Positions 8,269-16,225 of a DNA stretch of 64,000 nt are shown in pieces. A program made the translations under genes and the position numbers. The notes under the pieces are model-generated. The model searched no databases and was not told where the DNA came from. It worked only from the letters and a program-made list of their open reading frames with translations. The stretch's first letter is position 1, and every line of letters begins with the position of its first letter. This DNA is from an uncultured Cryomorphaceae bacterium (lineage in GTDB: Bacteria > Bacteroidota > Bacteroidia > Flavobacteriales > Schleiferiaceae): positions 1 to 64,000 of the forward strand of contig CAJWZE010000002.1 of NCBI GenBank assembly GCA_913049845.1, written 5' to 3'.

Positions 8269-9123
8269 ATGAAAAATATTAGCACACTAATTGCATTGAT
8301 TTTGGGCCTAAGTGCTTCGGCTCAAATTTCAACAATTCCAGACGAAAATATTGATCCGGCAGATTCTTTAGAGATCATTTTTGATCCTGCTGCTTTAGAT
8401 CTTGCAGTTGGTCACCAGGACCTTCTGAAGCAAGCCGTGGATGCAGGAGAAGACATGTACATCTGGACTTGGAAGCCAGCAGCTCATCCAGACGGCCATC
8501 CTTATGTCAACGGCACAGGTTCTGCGCCTTGGAAAAATTCTAACGAGGCGATGAAGATGACCAAGAATTCTGACGGTACGTTCTCTTGGAAGATTGTACC
8601 TACCTTATTCTACGAGGTAGACGCAGCCAAGGTATATGCTGATGATATTCACTTCTTAGTGAAAGCAAAAGACGGTGGTGGTTATGGAGATCCGGATGTA
8701 AAGACTGACGACCAAAGCATTGCCATCGATCCTCCTGCTACGGAGCGCAATCCGTTCTACCACTTCCCTACTAAGGTAAAGATTGACGACGTAGTTACGC
8801 TGCGTTATGACAACTGGAGAGAGGAAAAAGTATCTATGCAAAATTTAGCATCCGACGAATGTTATGCCTACGCTAAGGTGGTGTATACAAATGGCTCAGT
8901 TGCTCAGATAGAAAGCCCTTTCAATGCAGGTACTAACCCGAATCTAAAAATGACCTTTATAGGTGATGGAAACTTTGAAATGCATCTCGTTCCTAATGAG
9001 CATTTTACTCTTGATGCGAATAATGAAGTCGATTATTTAGAGTTCATTGTAATTAAGAAAAACTTTGCAACGGGCGCCGATAGAGTTACAGAAGCGGTCC
9101 TTATTCCGATTTTCTGTCAATAA
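8269..9123 (+). CDS. Secreted PUL protein, possible starch-binding (DUF4961-like)
   Basis: The protein is 284 aa with a Sec signal peptide cleaved after ASAQ and no lipobox or T9SS tail, so it is probably periplasmic or released. The middle contains YIWTWKPAAHPDG, then WKNSNEAMKM, FSWKIVPT and FLVKAKDGGGYGDPD, an aromatic-rich beta-sandwich pattern recalling SusE/SusF-like starch-binding modules. It lies in the susF position and is the last gene before a terminator. I cannot name the family with certainty. No catalytic motif is visible. Confidence 0.55.
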   Translation: MKNISTLIALILGLSASAQISTIPDENIDPADSLEIIFDPAALDLAVGHQDLLKQAVDAGEDMYIWTWKPAAHPDGHPYVNGTGSAPWKNSNEAMKMTKNSDGTFSWKIVPTLFYEVDAAKVYADDIHFLVKAKDGGGYGDPDVKTDDQSIAIDPPATERNPFYHFPTKVKIDDVVTLRYDNWREEKVSMQNLASDECYAYAKVVYTNGSVAQIESPFNAGTNPNLKMTFIGDGNFEMHLVPNEHFTLDANNEVDYLEFIVIKKNFATGADRVTEAVLIPIFCQ

Positions 9124-9146
9124 TACTTAGCCATAGACCAGCTAAG

Positions 9147-9173
9147 AACCCGGTACTGGGGCCGGGGTTTTTC
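9147..9173 (+). terminator. Terminator of the susCD operon
   Basis: Stem AACCCGG / CCGGGGTT (one bulged G) followed by a short T-run, 24 bases after the last PUL operon stop. Confidence 0.65.
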
Positions 9174-9194
9174 TCAACTAATACTCAGAGAAAC

Positions 9195-10580
9195 ATGCAG
9201 AACAAACCTAAACTCAGTTTTTGGCAAATTTGGAATATGAGCTTCGGCTTTTTGGGTATCCAGTTTGGATACGCGCTACAAGGCGGATTCATGAGCCGAA
9301 TTTTTGAAACGCTCGGTGCCGACGAGTACAGCCTTCCATTGTTGTGGATAGCAGCGCCGCTCACGGGTCTTATTGTCCAGCCCATTATTGGGCAGATGAG
9401 CGACAACACTTGGCATCCAAGGTTTGGTCGTCGCCGTCCTTATTTTTTAGTAGGGGCAGTGCTCGCATCACTAACTCTTTTGGTTGTCCCGCACAGTTCG
9501 GCCCTTTGGATGGCAGCAGGTGGACTATGGATTCTTGATGCCACGATGAACATCAGTATGGAGCCGTTCCGCGCTTTGGTCGCGGATAAGTTGCCAGACA
9601 GCCAGCGCAGCTTCGGCTTTGTTGTTCAGACACTGATTATTGGTGTCAGTACTTGGGTAGCTTCAAACCTGCCGCTGATGGTGAGCTCTTTAGGCGTGAG
9701 CAATGAAGCATTGCCTGGCGCTGTGCCGATTTCGGTAAAGGTCGCCTTTGGAATAGGAGCCGCGGTATTCATTCTGTCTATTCTATATACCGTTTTTACG
9801 ACCGACGAATATCCACCGGAGGACATGGAAGCTTTCCGTGCTGAGCAAAAGGAGAAATCGGGTTTCGCAAATACTATTTCTGAAGTATTCAAGAACATCG
9901 CGGATATGCCGAAGACTATGAAGCGTTTAGGTGTGGTTCAATTCTTCTCATGGTTTGCCTTCTTCTGTATGTGGTCTATGGCCAACCCAGCATTGACCGA
10001 TCACGTGTTTAATGCTGCGAAGCCGGCGACCATTGATTTTGCCGCAACTACTGCGGAGCAAATAGAGATTTATCAAATAGCGGACAAAGCATTTAACGAC
10101 GCGTCAAACAGGGTAGGCTCGTACATGGGAAATTACGGTTTGAGCTCTATGATATTTGCATTGTTATTAACCCTTTGGACGGCCAAAAAACGCATCAATA
10201 GAAAATTTGTTCACATGTCTAGCTTGTTTGCTGGGGCTTACGGGTTCATTAGCATGTACTTCATTACGGAGCCATCAATGCTTATTATTAGCTTCGTTTG
10301 CATCGGATTTAGCTGGGGATCTACCCTGTCTATGCCGTATGCTATGTTGAGCTCCACCCTTGACCCAAAAAGAATGGGTGTGTATATGGGCATCTTCAAT
10401 ATGTTTATTGTAATCCCACAGATTGTTGCAGCAACCTCGTTAACGACTATCTACAAAGGAGTATTTGGTGTAGATCCAATAAACGCGATGCTGCTTGCAG
10501 GCACATCGCTGGTCATCGCAGGTCTGTCGAATTTTTTAATTACTAACAAGAAGGCAGTGACATACACACCTGAGACCTAA
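9195..10580 (+). CDS. GPH/MFS-family sugar transporter (maltose-type)
   Basis: Inner-membrane protein of 461 aa with about 12 predicted membrane segments. The stretch after TM2 (IIGQMSDNTW, then RFGRRRPYFLVG) is the loop signature shared by bacterial GPH transporters and plant sucrose carriers. Homologues in Bacteroidota sit in maltose/starch loci and are annotated as maltose permeases, so it probably imports the disaccharide or oligosaccharides released in the periplasm. It starts 22 bases after the susCD terminator. Its stop codon directly abuts the stop of the convergent AraC gene (TAA|TTA). Confidence 0.82.
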   Translation: MQNKPKLSFWQIWNMSFGFLGIQFGYALQGGFMSRIFETLGADEYSLPLLWIAAPLTGLIVQPIIGQMSDNTWHPRFGRRRPYFLVGAVLASLTLLVVPHSSALWMAAGGLWILDATMNISMEPFRALVADKLPDSQRSFGFVVQTLIIGVSTWVASNLPLMVSSLGVSNEALPGAVPISVKVAFGIGAAVFILSILYTVFTTDEYPPEDMEAFRAEQKEKSGFANTISEVFKNIADMPKTMKRLGVVQFFSWFAFFCMWSMANPALTDHVFNAAKPATIDFAATTAEQIEIYQIADKAFNDASNRVGSYMGNYGLSSMIFALLLTLWTAKKRINRKFVHMSSLFAGAYGFISMYFITEPSMLIISFVCIGFSWGSTLSMPYAMLSSTLDPKRMGVYMGIFNMFIVIPQIVAATSLTTIYKGVFGVDPINAMLLAGTSLVIAGLSNFLITNKKAVTYTPET

Positions 10581-11453
10581 TTAAAGCGGTCTTTTTTGCT
10601 TTCGGAATTCGCGGGGGGAAATATTTTTTATCTTTAAGAAGGAACGGTTGAATGAAGAACTAGAGTTGAACCCGCTCTCTTCAGCGACCTCTGACATTGG
10701 CTTGTTAGTATTGACAAGCAGGTGTGAGGCGACTGTAGTGCGGAGCTGCATCAAGTAGTCGGTAAAGGTCAGTCCTGATGTCTGACGGAACCAACGGCTA
10801 AAGCTCTGCTCAGTCATGCTTGCGATATCTGAGATTTCGGCAAGTGTTATGGTTTGTTGGTAATTGTCCTGAATGTATTTAGAAACGCGTTCCATACGTT
10901 TGCTAATCTTCTGACTCATGACGTTGCTGTACGCACTTGTCGTAGAAATAGTCTTAAGTTCTTTTCGCTCCGCAATAGAAGCCATCAGGCTGAAGAAGGC
11001 CCCTATGCTTTTTAAGGAATTGGTTCCAACTATATTTGCGAAATCTTCGTGCTCTTCTGGTGTGAATTGTCCCAGGTCAACACCAAAACTCATAGCTTTA
11101 AAAAGTGGCCCCAATGCTGCACTTTCTTTAAATGAATTTAGCCATTCTTGGGTAAATTGGAGTCCCCAACATTCCCGATCCATTATCATTTCTTCTTCGT
11201 CTGAAGCCACAAAGTTGTGGGGTAGATAAGGGCCGAGTAAGAATGCCTGTCCGACTTTGAATTCAACAATCTTGTTTCCAATAAAAGCGAGGCCTTCGCC
11301 TTTGACCACATAGGTGATTTCAATTTCTGGATGGTAGTGCCAGTAGTCGGTAAAAATGGATGGCCCACGTTGACCGACGCTTTGTGAAAGTATATAGCTG
11401 TGGTAGCTTCTGTCTTTTTCGTCAATACGTATGTTTTCGATCGTCGCTTTCAT
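10581..11453 (-). CDS. AraC-family transcriptional regulator with cupin sensor domain
   Basis: The protein is 290 aa. An N-terminal cupin-like domain (about residues 30-110, with WHYHPEIEITYVVKGEG and a later PYLPHNF) probably binds a sugar. The C-terminal AraC/XylS DNA-binding domain has two helix-turn-helix units (about 190-290; FSRWFRQTSGLTFTDYL and ESGFNSSSSFNRSFLKI). It is convergent with the sugar transporter, so it may be a second regulator of the PUL or of the neighbouring starch-binding-like gene. The ligand is not evident. Confidence 0.85.
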   Translation of the reverse strand: MKATIENIRIDEKDRSYHSYILSQSVGQRGPSIFTDYWHYHPEIEITYVVKGEGLAFIGNKIVEFKVGQAFLLGPYLPHNFVASDEEEMIMDRECWGLQFTQEWLNSFKESAALGPLFKAMSFGVDLGQFTPEEHEDFANIVGTNSLKSIGAFFSLMASIAERKELKTISTTSAYSNVMSQKISKRMERVSKYIQDNYQQTITLAEISDIASMTEQSFSRWFRQTSGLTFTDYLMQLRTTVASHLLVNTNKPMSEVAEESGFNSSSSFNRSFLKIKNISPREFRKQKRPL

Positions 11454-11857
11454 TGCTCAAATTCGCATATTACGGCTTCCCAACGATAAAATACCGAGCC
11501 GCTGTTCTTGTCGTAGCTGAGTAAAGGTTCTTTTTCTCACCAGTATTCGAAGCTTCTCGCCTTATATGAAGCAATTACGACTAATACCCATCTCGAATAT
11601 TCGCTCGTTGCTTCGAGGATGTGATAACTGCCTTTTGGCACGCTATGGGTGAACAGGGATGTTCTCCGTACCCTTACAAAAGAGCCCAATTCTTGACACA
11701 AATTTGCGAAAAGGAAGTTTAAGGCGCTATTCTTCATTTTTTGTAGTATAATGCGATAATATGGTTAAAAACCGGCAGAAAAGGCTTGTTTTGAGCGATT
11801 TCTATGTGTTAATTTTAAGAAGTAATCGATACATTAATTACTAACCAAATTTTTAAT
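11454..11857. other. 404-bp intergenic region without a convincing gene
   Basis: Lies between the divergent AraC regulator and the T9SS starch-binding-like gene, so it holds both promoters. I see no RNA gene. An open frame on the minus strand (11537-11737) encodes no recognisable protein. A short inverted repeat AGTAAT-N10-ATTACT (11821-11842) lies 16 bases before the T9SS gene and could be an operator; no clear TAnnTTTG match is present. Confidence 0.5.
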
Positions 11858-13486
11858 ATGAAAAAGTTTTACGCTTTAGCAGCTGCCTCGTTCCTAGGAG
11901 TAAGCGCATTGGCACAAACAACTTACAGCGTGACCTTCCAGGTTGATATGGGTTCTGCCACCATCAACTCTAACGGTGTTCACGTTGCGGGGTCGTTCCA
12001 GTCTTGGTCTCCAAGCACGACTTCATTGACGCAGGTAGGCACATCATCTATCTATTCAACGACTGTAACTGTCAACGCAGGACAGTTGGAGTATAAATTT
12101 TTGAACGGAAACGCATGGGGCGACGATGAGAGCGTTCCGGCGCCAATCCAAGTAGGCACTAACGGTAATAGTAACCGTTGGGCTGTGATTTCTCAGGATA
12201 CTACACTGCCAGCAGTAATGTTCGGCGGTGCTGCTCCTGCAGGTCAAAAAGCGATACAATTCAAGGTGGATATGGCGCTTCAGACTGTTTCTTCAGATTC
12301 AGTTCACGTAGCGGGTAACTTCCAAGGTTGGGATCCAGCGAAGTCGCAGATGGTTAATTTTGATGGCGTACACCGTTACATTGCTTATGTAGGCAAGACA
12401 GATTCTACGTACTTCAAGTTTATAAACGGTAACGGATGGAGTGTTGTTGAATCGGTGCCTTCTGCTTGTCAGGCTTCTTCTGCGGGTATTCTCCAAGGTG
12501 ATAACCGATTTTACATAGATACGCTTAGTAGTATCTACGAAGTCTGCTACTCGCAATGTGGTCCATGTACAGTAGTTCCGACGTACGACATTACTATCAA
12601 TGTTGATGTAAGCTCTTTGACTGCATGTTCGATGATTGACTCTGTAACACTTGCTGGTCCAATCAACGGATGGGGCGGTGAGTTGATGACTGATCCTGAC
12701 GGTGATGGTGTTTACTCCATATCTTACCTTAATGTTGATTCAGGTGATTTCCAGTTCAAGGCACGTTACCACCTAGCGGGTGCGACCAACTGGGAAGGCG
12801 GAGGCAACAAAATTGTTGTTGTAAGCTCTGACTCCGTAGTTGCGCCTCGTTGTTTCGGTAACGATACGTACGGTCCATGTCCTACAACTCCACCTACGGC
12901 TGATGTAACATTTATTGTTGACTTCACGCAGGCATCTTTCACTCCAGCAGATACAGTTTACCTGATGGGTAACTTCACGCAGTGGAGTGCGAATGCTATT
13001 CCAATGGTGGCTCACTCTCAAGCAGGTCAGTACATCGCTACTGTTGCTCAGTACTGTCCAGGTACTATGGAGTACAGGTTCTCTAATGGCGATCCGTCAA
13101 ACAACTCTAACCACGAACCAGTTCCTGTTGATTGTGGTGTAGACAACGGTGTAGGCTCGTACAACCGTTTCTTCGCGCGGACAGGCTCTGTAGATACTGT
13201 AAAGCACATTTACGGTGCTTGTTCATTTATCTCTATTGAAGAAACCGGATTGGATGCTTTAGTCATCTACCCAAACCCGATGACTGATGTTGCGACTATC
13301 GCTCTAGGTAACTCTGATTTTTATACTGTTCGTGTAACGGACATTACTGGCCGTTTGGTTGCTGCTATGGGAAATACTCAGGGCAATGTTGAGTTGAACG
13401 CCTCAGAAATGGTTCGCGGTATGTATTTCGTGAATATCGCGAACTCTAAAGGTGAGTTGAGAACAATGAAGATTATCGTAGAATAA
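11858..13486 (+). CDS. T9SS-secreted protein with four starch-binding-like repeats
   Basis: The protein is 542 aa with a signal peptide ending ALAQ. About four tandem 100-residue beta-sandwich modules follow (roughly 21-115, 130-230, 245-340, 350-450). The first two share TFQVDM / QFKVDM, VHVAGSFQSW / VHVAGNFQGW and a YKFLNGN / FKFINGN strand; the fourth has VYLMGNFTQW. This pattern resembles CBM20/CBM48-like modules attached to flavobacterial alpha-amylases. The C-terminus (YPNPMTDVATI to RTMKIIVE) is a T9SS type A sorting domain. No catalytic domain is visible, so it is probably a surface or released glycan-binding protein that complements the nearby SusCD. Starch specificity is inference. 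Confidence 0.75.
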   Translation: MKKFYALAAASFLGVSALAQTTYSVTFQVDMGSATINSNGVHVAGSFQSWSPSTTSLTQVGTSSIYSTTVTVNAGQLEYKFLNGNAWGDDESVPAPIQVGTNGNSNRWAVISQDTTLPAVMFGGAAPAGQKAIQFKVDMALQTVSSDSVHVAGNFQGWDPAKSQMVNFDGVHRYIAYVGKTDSTYFKFINGNGWSVVESVPSACQASSAGILQGDNRFYIDTLSSIYEVCYSQCGPCTVVPTYDITINVDVSSLTACSMIDSVTLAGPINGWGGELMTDPDGDGVYSISYLNVDSGDFQFKARYHLAGATNWEGGGNKIVVVSSDSVVAPRCFGNDTYGPCPTTPPTADVTFIVDFTQASFTPADTVYLMGNFTQWSANAIPMVAHSQAGQYIATVAQYCPGTMEYRFSNGDPSNNSNHEPVPVDCGVDNGVGSYNRFFARTGSVDTVKHIYGACSFISIEETGLDALVIYPNPMTDVATIALGNSDFYTVRVTDITGRLVAAMGNTQGNVELNASEMVRGMYFVNIANSKGELRTMKIIVE

Positions 13487-13563
13487 TCTTCTCCCTCAAC
13501 ATGTTCCTCTTGAAACAAAGCCCTGGCGCAGCGCGCGGGCTATTTACCAAATATTTATGAAAC

Positions 13564-13591
13564 AAAAAGGCGGCTCGATGGCCGCCTTTTT
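13564..13591. terminator. Bidirectional terminator
   Basis: AAAAAGGCGGC / GCCGCCTTTTT stem with a 6-nt loop between convergent genes. A-run and T-run flank both sides, so it can serve the T9SS gene and the response regulator. Confidence 0.85.
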
Positions 13592-13612
13592 CAGTAATTA
13601 TATTTGTCTTTT

Positions 13613-14287
13613 TTATAAGACTAATCCGTTCTCAACAGCAAATCTTACGAGACCAGCAGTATTGTTCATACCCAGCTTATTTAAGATGTTCTGACGGTGA
13701 TTATCAATGGTTCTTTTTGACAAGAAGAGTTGTTTTGAAATTTGCTCATTGGTGAGTTGGTCACAAATTAGTTGAATGATTTCTACTTCTCGTTTACTCA
13801 ATCGAGCTACTGCTGGATTATCGCTTTTAAGTTCGGCCACACCTTTCCCAAGAATCTTCTTTTCTATCAATCCATTGGCAAGTGATTGTGTGTAGCAAAG
13901 TTTTCCATCCAGGACAGTTGTTATGGATGCAACAAGTTCTGAGGTTCCTACACTTTTAAGAACATAGCCTTTGGCGCCTGCTTCAAGCATATTAGAAGCT
14001 TTGTCTACATCCCCGTAGTTTGATAGGGCAAGAACTCGAAGGTCCGGGTGTGTTTCAAGGGCCTTCTTGGTTAAGGACGGCCCGTCGGTCGCTTCCAACT
14101 TATAGTCCATAATTACGATATCGAATTCCGCTTTACTCAGTTTTGCAGACATTTCACCGCCATTTCCAGCCTCTGAAACCTCAAAGCGGTGGCCTTCAAA
14201 ATCTCCCATTTCGAGCATTGTTTTAATACCATCTCTTAGGATAGGATGATCGTCCACTATGAGTATTTTGACATTTTTCTTTGCCAT
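13613..14287 (-). CDS. NarL/FixJ-family response regulator (orphan)
   Basis: The protein is 224 aa, with a receiver domain (residues 5-125) and a LuxR-type helix-turn-helix (about 160-222). The acidic pocket VDDH is near residue 12, the phosphoacceptor Asp lies in IVIMDYKLE, and the conserved Lys is in GYVLKS. The HTH shows LSKREVEIIQL and LFLSKRTIDNHRQNILNKL. No histidine kinase is adjacent, so its partner must be encoded elsewhere. It is distinct from the decayed regulator at 37.4 kb. Confidence 0.9.
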   Translation of the reverse strand: MAKKNVKILIVDDHPILRDGIKTMLEMGDFEGHRFEVSEAGNGGEMSAKLSKAEFDIVIMDYKLEATDGPSLTKKALETHPDLRVLALSNYGDVDKASNMLEAGAKGYVLKSVGTSELVASITTVLDGKLCYTQSLANGLIEKKILGKGVAELKSDNPAVARLSKREVEIIQLICDQLTNEQISKQLFLSKRTIDNHRQNILNKLGMNNTAGLVRFAVENGLVL

Positions 14288-14431
14288 AATTCTGTGTAAA
14301 TACGCGATTTTGACTGCGTTAAATATACTAAGATTTGTTTTTGATTAGGTTTTTAGCCTGAAAACGGACATATAATTTTGTGATTTTGAATCAATTAGAA
14401 GTCAACTCTTTATGAAGTCCCGGAATTGCAC

Positions 14432-14439
14432 TATATTTG
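14432..14439 (+). promoter_or_regulatory. Promoter -7 element of rimP-nusA-infB
   Basis: TATATTTG matches TAnnTTTG. It lies 60 bases before the rimP ATG, which places the leader hairpin at 14459-14485 inside the transcript. Confidence 0.6.
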
Positions 14440-14458
14440 TCAAAACTTTTTGGCACTC

Positions 14459-14485
14459 AAAAGGGGGACTTCGGTCCCCTCTTTT
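14459..14485 (+). terminator. Terminator-like hairpin in the rimP leader (attenuator candidate)
   Basis: GGGGAC-TTCG-GTCCCC, a stable UUCG tetraloop hairpin flanked by AAAAG and TCTTTT, sits between the promoter and the rimP start. It looks like an intrinsic terminator placed upstream of the operon, as in transcription attenuation; NusA, encoded in the operon, is an obvious candidate effector. Confidence 0.55.
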
Positions 14486-14499
14486 ATTGCCGGTAATTG

Positions 14500-14940
14500 A
14501 TGAAATACGCAGAAATTGAAAAGGCCGCTGAGCAGGCCGTGCTTGCGAACGACGCATTTTTGGTAGAGCTTGAGGTAAAACCAAATAACGTAATTATTGT
14601 CTATGTTGATGCAGACGAAGGTCTTTCGATGGATCAGATAAAAATGATTAATAGGAACATAGAATCAGAATTAGACCGTGATGTTGAAGACTTTAATCTT
14701 ACCGTAAGTAGTCCAGACTTGAACAGGCCCTTAAAAATTTGGCGCCAATATCGGAAAAATGTCGGTCGCTTTCTGAAGGTGACATTCAATGACCGCAAGG
14801 TGGAAGGAAAGTTGGAAAAGGTGGAGCAGGATTTTTTGGTCCTAGGCGTTCCTCAAAAGAAGAAGAGTGCCCCACATGTTGAATTGGAAATACAGTTTGC
14901 TGACATCGCGGAAGCGAAGGTCGCGATTAGATTTAATTAG
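14500..14940 (+). CDS. rimP: Ribosome maturation factor RimP
   Basis: Assists maturation of the 30S subunit. The 146-aa protein has the two-domain RimP layout: an N-terminal alpha/beta domain (about 1-78, with VYVDADEGLSMDQI) and a C-terminal SH3-like domain (about 80-146, with GRFLKVTF and the VEGKLEKVEQDFLVL strand). ATG was chosen; an in-frame TTG directly precedes it. First gene of the conserved rimP-nusA-infB operon, 20 bases before nusA. Confidence 0.93.
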   Translation: MKYAEIEKAAEQAVLANDAFLVELEVKPNNVIIVYVDADEGLSMDQIKMINRNIESELDRDVEDFNLTVSSPDLNRPLKIWRQYRKNVGRFLKVTFNDRKVEGKLEKVEQDFLVLGVPQKKKSAPHVELEIQFADIAEAKVAIRFN

Positions 14941-14960
14941 AAGTTTTAGTTTTATAGATA

Positions 14961-16205
14961 ATGGAAAATCAGGCGATTATCGAAAGCTTCCTCGCCTTTA
15001 AAGAGGAAAAGAACATCGACAGAACCACTTTGATGGCCTTCATTGAGGAGGCCTTCCGCAATCAGTTGCGGAAGAAATACGAGACCGATGAAAACTTTGA
15101 TGTTATTGTTAACCCAGATAAGGGTGATTTGGAGATCTGGCACAATAGAACCGTAGTTGAAGACGGAGCGGTTGAAGACCAGAATCAAGAAATAGAATTG
15201 AGTGCAGCACTTCGTATCGAGCCAGACTACGAGGTTGGTGAGGAGGTTTCTGAAGAGATAAAATTAATTGACCTTGGTCGACGTTTCATCTTGGCATTCC
15301 GTCAAAACTTGGTAAGCAGAATTCAAGAACACGATAGTTCAGAATTGTTCAAGAGATATAAAGACCTTGAAGGTGAAATCATCACCGGTGAAGTGCACCA
15401 CGTTCGTCACCGCGAGGTAATCGTCTATGACGATGAAGGAAATGAACTAATCCTTCCAAAGGATCAGATGATTGGAGAGCGTGAGTTCTTCCGTAAAGGG
15501 GACACTATTCGTGCAGTTGTAAAGGAAGTTGTCTTCCGTGGTACCAAGCCAGTTGTAATTATGTCGCGCACGGACGAGCGTTTCCTAGAGAAGCTGTTCG
15601 AGCAAGAGATTCCAGAAGTGTACGACGGCCTCATTACTATCAAAGGTGTGGTTCGTATTCCTGGCGAAAAGGCGAAAGTTGCAGTTGAATCATACGACGA
15701 CCGTATAGACCCAGTGGGTGCTTGTGTGGGTATGAAAGGTTCGCGCATCCACAGTATCGTTCGCGAATTGCGAAACGAAAATATTGATGTGATTAACTAC
15801 ACAAATAATTTACAGCTCTACATTCAACGTGCATTGAGCCCTGCGAAAGTTACATCATTGAACATCGACGAGGACAACCGCCGCGTTGAGGCTTTCCTGG
15901 CACCGGATCAAGTAAGTTTGGCTATTGGTCGAGGAGGTACAAACATCCGTTTAGCAAGTAAATTGGTGGATATGGAAATAGATGTATACCGAGACGATAT
16001 CGAGATTGAAGACGATATAGAATTAGATCAGTTCAGCGATGAAATAGAAGCTTGGGTAATCGAAGAATTGAAGAAAATTGGATGTGATACAGCAAAGAGC
16101 GTATTGAAGTTGACTAAAGAAGAATTGGTTTCAAGAGCGGATCTGGAAGAGGAAACTGTAGACAATATCGTTTCAATTCTCAAGCAAGAATTCGAGGAAG
16201 AATAA
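14961..16205 (+). CDS. nusA: Transcription termination/antitermination factor NusA
   Basis: Binds RNA polymerase and RNA, modulating pausing, termination and antitermination. The 414-aa protein has an N-terminal polymerase-binding domain (1-125), an S1 domain (about 130-200), two KH domains (about 205-345; GACVGMKGSRIHSIVREL and LAIGRGGTNIRLASKL), and a short acidic C-terminal tail. It lacks the long C-terminal repeats of E. coli NusA. Middle gene of rimP-nusA-infB; the leader hairpin upstream could give NusA feedback on its own operon. Confidence 0.96.
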   Translation: MENQAIIESFLAFKEEKNIDRTTLMAFIEEAFRNQLRKKYETDENFDVIVNPDKGDLEIWHNRTVVEDGAVEDQNQEIELSAALRIEPDYEVGEEVSEEIKLIDLGRRFILAFRQNLVSRIQEHDSSELFKRYKDLEGEIITGEVHHVRHREVIVYDDEGNELILPKDQMIGEREFFRKGDTIRAVVKEVVFRGTKPVVIMSRTDERFLEKLFEQEIPEVYDGLITIKGVVRIPGEKAKVAVESYDDRIDPVGACVGMKGSRIHSIVRELRNENIDVINYTNNLQLYIQRALSPAKVTSLNIDEDNRRVEAFLAPDQVSLAIGRGGTNIRLASKLVDMEIDVYRDDIEIEDDIELDQFSDEIEAWVIEELKKIGCDTAKSVLKLTKEELVSRADLEEETVDNIVSILKQEFEEE

Positions 16206-16225
16206 GAAAACACTAAAGACACTCT

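Noticed and set aside
11537-11737. 66-codon minus-strand frame in the intergenic region upstream of the T9SS starch-binding-like gene
   Set aside because: No recognisable motif, no promoter element, no signal peptide; composition is like random intergenic sequence.
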